From NCBI RefSeq assembly GCF_018861145.1, contig NZ_JAHKQT010000016.1:1-53128 (forward strand): 53,128 nucleotides of DNA. The letters are read 5' to 3'. Every line of letters begins with the position of its first letter. The first letter of the stretch is position 1. Below are positions 48,282-53,128 of this stretch, piece by piece. The notes under the pieces are model-generated. The model did not search any database. It was not told the DNA's origin and was given only the letters and a program-made list of their open reading frames with translations. Source of the DNA: Poseidonibacter lekithochrous (lineage in GTDB: Bacteria; Campylobacterota; Campylobacteria; Campylobacterales; Arcobacteraceae). A program made the translations under genes and the position numbers.

Positions 48282-48325
48282 GTTTTCATAAACTTATAAA
48301 CATTTTTATATAAGTTTATGAAAAC
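48282..48325 (+). promoter_or_regulatory. Perfect 17-bp inverted repeat covering the start codon of the antitoxin-like gene
   Basis: GTTTTCATAAACTTATA at 48282-48298 is the exact complement of TATAAGTTTATGAAAAC at 48309-48325, with a 10-base spacer. The ATG at 48318-48320 lies inside the right arm. No Shine-Dalgarno is visible. It may be an operator for autorepression (known for AbiEi-type antitoxins) or an mRNA hairpin hiding the start. Confidence 0.8.
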
Positions 48326-49295
48326 AAAAAAAGATTTATTTAATTATATTAAAATCAGTACAAATTGGAACATTAATGAAAAAGTACTTAATGTAAATCT
48401 ACCTATATATATCAAATCTGCCTATGAATTATGGAATACACAAATAGCTGGAGTTGATGTTTTATTTCTTAAAATTAAAGATTCTAATATAGATATGAGA
48501 ATTCATCAAAATGCAGTAAAAAAAATAGAAGAGCCATGCTCTTGTAATACAGTTCTAGTTTTTGAGAAATTAGATAATAGGAATTCAAATAGTTTAATAA
48601 AAAAACATATTTCATTTATTGTGCAAAATAAACAAATTTATATACCTTTTGCATTAACTCAAATTAAAACTGAAGATAAGAAAATTAATTTAAAAAGATT
48701 TAATCAATTAAGTGTTGATGCTGATATGATACTAGTCTCATATTTAGATAATAGAATTACTAATAAAATAATGATAAAAGATATTGCATCAGTAATTAAC
48801 AAAGATTCTCGAATGGTTTCTAAAGCTTTAGATGTTTTATTATCTATGAAGTTAATTAGTATTGAAAAAGTAGGAAGAAGTAAACATATATATTTTGAAA
48901 GTAAGAAAGAAATATATTATTATTTAAAAAAGCATATACAAGTACCTATTAAATACTCATTTTATGTAAATGAGTATTCTTCTAATAATATCGTTTATAG
49001 TGGATACACAGCATTATCAATTTATTCATCATTTATTGATGCAACTATAAAAACAATTGCTATTGATAATAAAGAAGTCAAATCTTTAAATATAAAAGAA
49101 ATTGAATGTGAGAAAGAATCTGCAAAATATAAAATTGAGGTTTGGGATAGAAACCCTAGTCTTTTTTCAAAAGATAAGGCAATAAATCCCTTGTATCTAC
49201 TAAGATTATTTACAAATATAGATGATGAACGTACAGAATATGCTCTAGATGAAATAGAAGAAGAAATTATAAATAAATTTGAGGATAATAAATGA
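48318..49295 (+). CDS. Winged-helix antitoxin-like regulator (AbiEi-type, putative)
   Basis: 325 residues. A winged-helix segment lies at ~130-200 (MIKDIASVINKDSRMVSKALDVLLSMKLISIEKVGRSKHIYF). The C-terminal third (VYSGYTALSIYSSFIDATIKTIAID, WDRNPSLFS, DDERTEYALDEIEEEI) resembles proteins that sit before AbiEii-type nucleotidyltransferases in type IV toxin-antitoxin pairs. The N-terminal ~120 residues are not recognised. Four-base overlap (ATGA) with the downstream nucleotidyltransferase gene supports the pairing. The start codon lies in a 17-bp inverted repeat. A plasmid replication initiator was considered but the partner gene fits better. Confidence 0.65.
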   Translation: MKTKKDLFNYIKISTNWNINEKVLNVNLPIYIKSAYELWNTQIAGVDVLFLKIKDSNIDMRIHQNAVKKIEEPCSCNTVLVFEKLDNRNSNSLIKKHISFIVQNKQIYIPFALTQIKTEDKKINLKRFNQLSVDADMILVSYLDNRITNKIMIKDIASVINKDSRMVSKALDVLLSMKLISIEKVGRSKHIYFESKKEIYYYLKKHIQVPIKYSFYVNEYSSNNIVYSGYTALSIYSSFIDATIKTIAIDNKEVKSLNIKEIECEKESAKYKIEVWDRNPSLFSKDKAINPLYLLRLFTNIDDERTEYALDEIEEEIINKFEDNK

Positions 49296-50046
49296 AAAGT
49301 ATTGATTATATAGGCTTAAGTCATTTTCAAAATTACTGTAAAGATTTTGATGAACATTATGTTGTTGTAGGTGGTTTTGCAACAGTAATGTTACTAGATG
49401 AAGAATTTGGAAGTGATCATGGTAAAGCAACTTATGATATTGATTTAGTAATTTTAACTAATAATTCAATAGAATTATAAAAGAATATGTAAAAGCAGGG
49501 CAGTATAAAATTCAAATTGGTGAAAAAGATAAATATAGATATTACAGATTTATACAGCCTGAAATCGAAGATTTTGCAAAAGAAATTGAATTATTTGCAT
49601 CAAATGAAAATACGCTTGAACTAGAAAATTCTCAAAGAATTATTCCTATTGATCCAAAAAAAGGTCTTTACTCTTTATCTGCAATAATGCTTGACCCTGA
49701 ATATTTCGAAATGATTAAAAATAACATAGATAAAAGAGGAGTTGCACCAAGTACAAATACACAAGCTACTATCATGCTTAAAATGTCTGCTTTTTATGAT
49801 TTAAAAGAACGTGGAGATAAAAAGTGGAAAAAACATAGAAGAGATATTTTAAAACTCTCTTTGCTTTTAACAGGAGAAGAAAAAATAGAGTTAAATGGAA
49901 GAATGAATCAAGATTTTGATGGCTTTTTTGAACATCTTACTCAAGAATTAGATCCAAAATCTATTAAATCATTTGCCGACGGCTTACCTATAATTAAAAA
50001 AGAAGTTATTAAAGTATTAGAAAAAGTCTTTATTCAAAATAATTAA
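49292..50046 (+). pseudogene. AbiEii-like nucleotidyltransferase toxin, frameshifted
   Basis: The first 62 codons (to a TAA at 49478-49480) hold the nucleotidyltransferase core: VVVGGFATVM (Gly27-Gly28) and the metal site ATYDIDLVIL (Asp49, Asp51). The reading continues in the -1-related frame from about 49466, as NRIIKEYVKAGQYKIQIGEK, through IIPIDPKKGLYSLS to a stop at 50044-50046, together making a ~250-residue protein of normal family size. A single missing base between about 49466 and 49480 explains the break. Either the toxin is dead or the base is a sequencing error. Only short A-runs are present, so programmed frameshifting is unlikely. Partner of the preceding regulator. Confidence 0.72.
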
Positions 50047-50318
50047 TGATCCTTTTCCATCTCTTTTAATAAAGTCATTCTCATCCAAGCTGAAGTAGTA
50101 ATCTTAACTCCAATTTCTCTTGACATATTTAAAGCTTGTTGCTCAATCCAATCTTTTTCAATTTGATTTAATGCCACAGGAATAGCTACATTTCTTACTT
50201 CTTCTTGTGTTTTTTTTGGTCTTCCTGCTTTTTTCTTTGTAGGTACTTTTTCTTTTAAAACTTTTTCATTAGTTTGAATTTTAGAAGAGTTTTGTTTTAA
50301 CTTATCTGCATAACCCAT
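50043..50318 (-). CDS. Small ribbon-helix-helix-type partition partner (putative ParG-like)
   Basis: 91 residues. The N-terminal ~45 are basic and disordered (KEKVPTKKKAGRPKKTQEE). The C-terminal half (VAIPVALNQIEKDWIEQQALNMSREIG then TTSAWMRMTLL) fits a ribbon-helix-helix DNA-binding fold. AAGGAG precedes the ATG. It follows the ParA gene by two bases, the usual order for a ParA-type plasmid partition pair. Its end overlaps the end of the nucleotidyltransferase pseudogene by 4 bases on the other strand. Confidence 0.7.
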   Translation of the reverse strand: MGYADKLKQNSSKIQTNEKVLKEKVPTKKKAGRPKKTQEEVRNVAIPVALNQIEKDWIEQQALNMSREIGVKITTSAWMRMTLLKEMEKDH

Positions 50319-50320
50319 AA

Positions 50321-50917
50321 TTACTCCTTGAGTGCTTTTTTAATATTATTCATATCTTCTATGGCATTTCTATAAATATGTCTTTTAAATCTATTTGTTC
50401 CAGCTTTATTTTCAATAGCTTCACAATCAAATAAACTGTCCTCTAATACAGAAGAATCTCTAACAAATAAAATATTAAAATGTATATCTTTATATGATTT
50501 TTTTATCTCTTCTTCTAAATATTCTTTTAACTCAATAGCTTTATTGTTGTTCTTAGTTCTATTTATTACAATGATTATATTTTTGTTGATTTCAGATACA
50601 TCTTTGAGTGTTGCAATTGTTGCTTGTACATCAACAATTGAAGTAAGCGTTGGTATTATAATTTTACTAGCTTGTTTAATAATGTCATTTATTCTAGAAT
50701 CTTTAAATCCACCAAAATCATAAACAACATTTTCATCAAAAGGAATTTGATCATAATCTTCGGTTGAAACTAAGAAACCTTTTTCTTCTGGCATTAAATT
50801 ATGTGCAGATGAATGTGAATCATTCGTAACATAAGTATAATCTAACATTTGAGATACCTGAACAGATAGAGTAGTTTTCCCAACTCCACCTTTTATACTA
50901 TAAATAACATACGACAA
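50321..50917 (-). CDS. parA: ParA family partition ATPase
   Basis: 198 residues with the deviant Walker A KGGVGKTTLS (9-18), VVYDFGG as the A'/B region, IIIPTLTSI and IIIVINRTKN. Small ParA of the plasmid type without a DNA-binding N-terminal domain. Moves plasmid or island DNA by ATP-driven nucleoid binding. TTG start at 50915-50917 (minus strand) with AGGAG 6 bases upstream. The D of the usual D-x-D-x-Q second loop is replaced by ND-S in YVTNDSHSSAHNL, a divergence seen in some small ParAs. Confidence 0.82.
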   Translation of the reverse strand: MSYVIYSIKGGVGKTTLSVQVSQMLDYTYVTNDSHSSAHNLMPEEKGFLVSTEDYDQIPFDENVVYDFGGFKDSRINDIIKQASKIIIPTLTSIVDVQATIATLKDVSEINKNIIIVINRTKNNNKAIELKEYLEEEIKKSYKDIHFNILFVRDSSVLEDSLFDCEAIENKAGTNRFKRHIYRNAIEDMNNIKKALKE

Positions 50918-51241
50918 TATAAGCTCCTAATAATTATTTCTATATAAAAATATAAAGTAATATATAAAATATATTTTTATTATAACTAATAAAGAATTAA
51001 TATTTTATTTATATGTTTATATAATAATTCTATATATAAATATATATTTTTATATAAAATTAATTCTTAAAATAGTATAAATTAAATTTATTAATTTATA
51101 ATTTTAAGTAAATATATTTAGTAGCTTTATTTTGATAATACAATCTTTATAAATATTAATAATTAATTAACATTAAACTACATTATTAATAATATTTAAT
51201 GATATGTACTTTCCATATATTTACAGCTAAACTTTAGGTAC
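50918..51241. other. Extremely AT-rich gene-free DNA upstream of parA
   Basis: Nearly pure A/T with many TATATA runs and no ORF. AAGAATTAAT (50992-51001) and ATTAATTCTT (51059-51068) form a spaced inverted repeat. Position upstream of a ParA operon suggests promoter/operator or a centromere-like site; low information content prevents a firmer statement. Confidence 0.4.
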
Positions 51242-51340
51242 AAATATTTAGAGCTTGGTAGGCGCACAATCTTGCTTGATTTGTTTATCACTTGATAAAC
51301 TATCAAGCTCTAAGTATTTATTAGTTTGTGCATCTACCAA
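51242..51340 (+). repeat. Interleaved inverted repeats with two mutually exclusive folds
   Basis: Fold 1: 51242-51257 pairs with 51304-51319 (16 bp, one G-T), extendable by three pairs. Fold 2: 51255-51269 pairs with 51326-51340 (about 14 bp with one mismatch; GGTAG..GCACAA with TTGTGC..CTACC). Inside fold 2, CTTGATA 51291-51297 or GCTTGAT 51274-51280 can pair with the TATCAAGC segment at 51301-51308. The arms share bases 51255-51257, so the folds compete or form a pseudoknot. Confidence 0.75.
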
Positions 51341-51601
51341 ATATGCAATCTAATTTTACTTACTAATCAATTCATTTTAATTATATACAGAAATCCACTT
51401 GATTGTCGGAGAATAAAATAATATATAAAAACAGGAGGTAAATAATAGCCCGCGTAAGTTTTGGCGACAACCGAGCTATTATAAATAGACTAATAGTATA
51501 ACAAAAAAATAACATTTTATCAATACTTGTCAAATTTTTTAAAACAACTTAAATGTTGAGAATAAAGTATTGTTCATAATATATGATAGGCATAATCTCT
51601 T

Positions 51602-51811
51602 GTGTCTGATGAAGTAACCATCTTTGGGGCTTATTCTAGTTAAATAGTAACCCAAAAAAACGCCATTTGGTGAATAAATAAAAAAGAGACACTACGGTGT
51701 GTGCAGGAATTTGGAAACAAATGACTAGGGACAGAACTCCCTTTTAGCAAAAAGTGGACTACATGCAGAAATGGCGTAGTGTTTGATACTAGATACTCAA
51801 CCAAGCTTGAG
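51602..51811 (+). repeat. Interleaved stem domain with GNRA tetraloop hairpin
   Basis: ACGCCATTT 51660-51668 pairs with AAATGGCGT 51769-51777, and ACACTACG 51689-51696 pairs with CGTAGTGT 51775-51782: the order is 1-2-1'-2', sharing three bases. Smaller elements: TTTGGG 51623-51628 / CCCAAA 51651-51656; ATTTG-GAAA-CAAAT 51709-51722; AGGGA 51727-51731 / TCCCT 51738-51742; CTCAA 51796-51800 / TTGAG 51807-51811; GTGTCT 51602-51607 / AGACAC 51687-51692 as an alternative pairing. Confidence 0.65.
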
Positions 51812-52134
51812 GCAACTTTTTACTAAGTCTAACTATTAACTTTACTTTGAATTACCAATCATTGATATAATTTATAACAAATAGATATGTAAAATATATG
51901 GTATCGCATTACCCACCATGAAACCTCGTTAGTATGAGCATGTAAAAATACTAACTAAAGCGACGACGGCTCATTCTAAGGGTTATTTATGTTAAAAGCT
52001 TGTGTTTTTCAAAGCCAAGCTTTTGTTTACTTCCTCTGGTCTAAATCCAGAGTTATTTATTAAAAGAAATAAAAAATAAACTTTTTAATAGTTAAATTTA
52101 AAAAAAGACAAAATTATAAATATGAGGATAAAAA

Positions 52135-52440
52135 ATGAAAAAAAAAGAGATTAGAAATAATATAGATTTTTATGATTATTGTTATAAAAAAGCAAGAGAA
52201 AATGTAATTGAAAATTGGAATTTAAATGACGAAAAGATTGAAGAAGTAAATTTAAATGAATGTTTTATTTTAAAAGAATTTTTTAAAATGTTTGAGTTAA
52301 AATATGAAAATTCTTTGAAAAAAGTTCAAAAAATGTATAAAGGTAAAAGACTTAAAGAAAAAAGAAATGAGATTTTAAAAAATACTAAGATTTTTATCTC
52401 AAGAATTGAATATTTAATTACTAGAAGAATCATACACTAG
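52135..52440 (+). CDS. Hypothetical protein, small and Lys/Glu/Asn-rich
   Basis: 101 residues, predicted mostly helical and basic at the C-terminus (KVQKMYKGKRLKEKRNEILKN, then LITRRIIH). No family recognised. GAGGA (52124-52128) lies six bases before the ATG, which supports real translation. It sits between the structured gene-free segment and the IS3 remnant, so it probably belongs to the island. A role connected with the structured region is possible only on grounds of position. Confidence 0.55.
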   Translation: MKKKEIRNNIDFYDYCYKKARENVIENWNLNDEKIEEVNLNECFILKEFFKMFELKYENSLKKVQKMYKGKRLKEKRNEILKNTKIFISRIEYLITRRIIH

Positions 52441-52510
52441 ATTTTTTCTTTTCTAAAAACTTTTAATAAGAGATAAGTAAAACTATGTATGAATTTTAGT
52501 TACCTCTCCA

Positions 52511-52744
52511 ATGCAAATAGCCAAAGATTTAGATATTAATGATAAAACTTTATATAGTTGGTTAAGAGAATATAAAAAAGCAAATAGTATTCATGTTGAC
52601 AATAGGCGAACTACTCAAAAAACTTCTTTAAAAGAAACATTAGACGAAGAGAATAAACGTCTAAGAAAAGAGCTTGCTATTGTTAAGCAAGAAAGAGAAA
52701 TTTTAAAAAAGACAACCACATACTTTGCAAAAGAAACTCTATAA
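52511..52744 (+). pseudogene. IS3 orfA, N-terminally truncated
   Basis: 77 codons: IAKDLDINDKTLYSWLREYKKA is the end of the helix-turn-helix of an IS3 OrfA, followed by the leucine-zipper-like EENKRLRKELAIVKQEREILKKTTTYFAKE. Only a few in-frame codons (ILVTSP) lie before the first ATG, after a TGA at 52490-52492, so about the first 25 residues of a normal OrfA are missing. Confidence 0.82.
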
Positions 52745-52746
52745 AG

Positions 52747-52945
52747 TATGCTTTGATAAAAGAACATCAAATGAGTTTCAGTGTTACCCTTATATGTAAA
52801 GTATTTAAATTAAATCGAAGTGCTTATTATTATTGGATTAAAAATGGTTGTGTTGTAAATAAGATTGATGAACAGTTAAATAAGCTTATCAAAGATATCT
52901 TTATTCAATCGAGACAGACGTATGGAACAAGACGATTAAAGCACT
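52747..52945 (+). pseudogene. IS3 orfB (DDE transposase), C-terminally truncated
   Basis: In the frame -1 to orfA: LIKEHQMSFSVTLICKVFKLNRSAYYYW then IFIQSRQTYGTRRLKH, the start of an IS3 OrfB (HTH_21 region). The DDE catalytic core is entirely absent; the frame ends at a TGA (52945-52947) created at the junction with the following gene. Confidence 0.8.
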
Positions 52946-53128
52946 GATCTGTCAACAGTAGAAGATGGAACTGATGAAAAAATATTTAATCAGTTTGATG
53001 TAAATGTATTTGGTTTACTAAAAGTTACTAGAGCAGTTCTTCCTCATATGAGAGAAGCAAAAACAGGAATAATAATTAATATTAGTTCATTTTTAGGAAA
53101 AATAGGATTTCCTCTTTTAGCTCATTAT
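52946..53128 (+). pseudogene. Short-chain dehydrogenase fragment lacking its N-terminus; runs off the window
   Basis: 61 open codons to the window edge: DLSTVEDGTDEKIFNQFDVNVFGLL, then RAVLPHMREAKTGIIINISSFLGKIG and FPLLAHY. This is the middle of a classical SDR, with the N-x-F-G and I-N-I-S-S catalytic-serine segments. The NAD(P)-binding N-terminus (about 65-75 residues, TGxxxGxG) is missing, replaced by IS3 sequence. The catalytic Tyr-x3-Lys would lie just beyond the edge. Probably a chromosomal gene cut by insertion and later deletion. Confidence 0.78.

Larger units (their letters stand above)
51242..52052 (+). ncRNA. Candidate large structured non-coding RNA region
   Basis: About 810 bases with no credible ORF, less AT-rich than the flanks and densely filled with long complementary segments. 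They are, in order: a two-fold alternative structure (51242-51340), a hairpin with an 8-bp stem (51442-51482), an interleaved domain with a GAAA-capped hairpin (51602-51811), an 8-bp hairpin with possible loop pairing (51928-51972), a 9-bp hairpin (51994-52024) and a 6-bp hairpin CTCTGG/CCAGAG (52034-52052) followed by TTATTTATT. It resembles no RNA family I know (not tmRNA, RNase P RNA, 6S or a group I/II intron). One long RNA or several short ones are both possible; strand is assumed. Confidence 0.45.
52511..52945 (+). mobile_element. Remnant of an IS3-family insertion sequence
   Basis: Consists of a 5'-truncated orfA and a 3'-truncated orfB in the usual -1 relative frames, with an A6G run (52705-52711) as the likely frameshift site. 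No terminal inverted repeat or target duplication is visible. The right end stops abruptly near 52945, where short-chain dehydrogenase coding sequence begins. The element cannot transpose on its own. Confidence 0.8.

Noticed and set aside
50918-51240. Iterons or a DnaA-box origin
   Set aside because: Repeated TATATA runs are low-complexity and no regularly spaced, information-rich direct repeats could be found.
51442-51482. Plasmid transfer origin (oriT)
   Set aside because: Only a loose likeness to known nick regions and no relaxase gene in the window.
51606-51612. CTGATGA as a hammerhead ribozyme core
   Set aside because: No GAAA segment follows a stem II hairpin at the right place and no flanking stem I/III pairing was found.
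51709-51750. RNase P or tmRNA signature (AATGACT...ACAGAAC)
   Set aside because: Short chance resemblance; the invariant 5' GAGGAAAGTC of RNase P RNA, a tmRNA tag frame and a CCA-type end are all absent.

Overview
The window is strongly AT-rich and looks like chromosome from an Arcobacter-type Campylobacterota bacterium. The evidence is the gene content (lysS, cvpA, ispG, dnaB; apt, trpB, dedA, pepA), the histidine kinases with an IAHQWRQPLN H-box typical of this phylum, and an S-layer export locus whose SapC and type I secretion parts recall Campylobacter fetus. No tRNA, rRNA or CRISPR array was seen.

Layout. 1-5.6 kb: housekeeping genes, ending in a dnaB interrupted by a 214-residue intein placed inside the Walker A lysine-threonine pair. 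5.7-19.0 kb: first half of an O-antigen/LPS locus of the ABC-transporter (Wzm/Wzt) type: bifunctional ManC, export ABC transporter, two acyltransferases, two methyltransferase-domain proteins and three glycosyltransferase genes. 19.0-31.8 kb: an S-layer module: a 1100-aa cysteine-free surface protein with an N-terminal DUF4214 region and a folded 5' leader; a small duplicated protein; a divergent pair (ATP-grasp ligase plus ornithine-cyclodeaminase-like enzyme); and an operon for a SapC-domain protein and a complete type I exporter (ABC, HlyD, TolC). 31.8-37.2 kb: second half of the sugar locus: Gmd and Rmd (GDP-mannose to GDP-D-rhamnose), two glycosyltransferases and the initiating sugar-phosphate transferase. 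37.3-42.6 kb: a pilin-like gene, a periplasmic-type ATP-dependent DNA ligase and housekeeping genes. 42.7-47.9 kb: three signalling proteins.

47.9-52.9 kb is a small island resembling a plasmid remnant. It has an AbiE-like toxin-antitoxin pair whose toxin gene is frameshifted, a ParA/ribbon-helix-helix partition pair, about 1.2 kb without genes that holds several long-paired and interleaved RNA-like structures, a small hypothetical gene and a broken IS3 element joined abruptly to a short-chain dehydrogenase missing its N-terminus.

How it fits together (inference): GDP-mannose and GDP-D-rhamnose feed an O-chain that is built in the cytoplasm, capped by methylation and exported by Wzm/Wzt. The same kind of DUF4214 module sits on the putative capping methyltransferase and at the N-terminus of the S-layer protein, so it may recognise the O-chain. 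The most unusual object is the SapC protein at 26049-27347: it is fused behind an almost complete REP-associated (Y1/HUH) transposase-like domain that has lost its HUH histidines but kept a candidate tyrosine and an RGRP tail. The second is the gene-free, structured segment at 51.2-52.1 kb, which may encode an undescribed large non-coding RNA.
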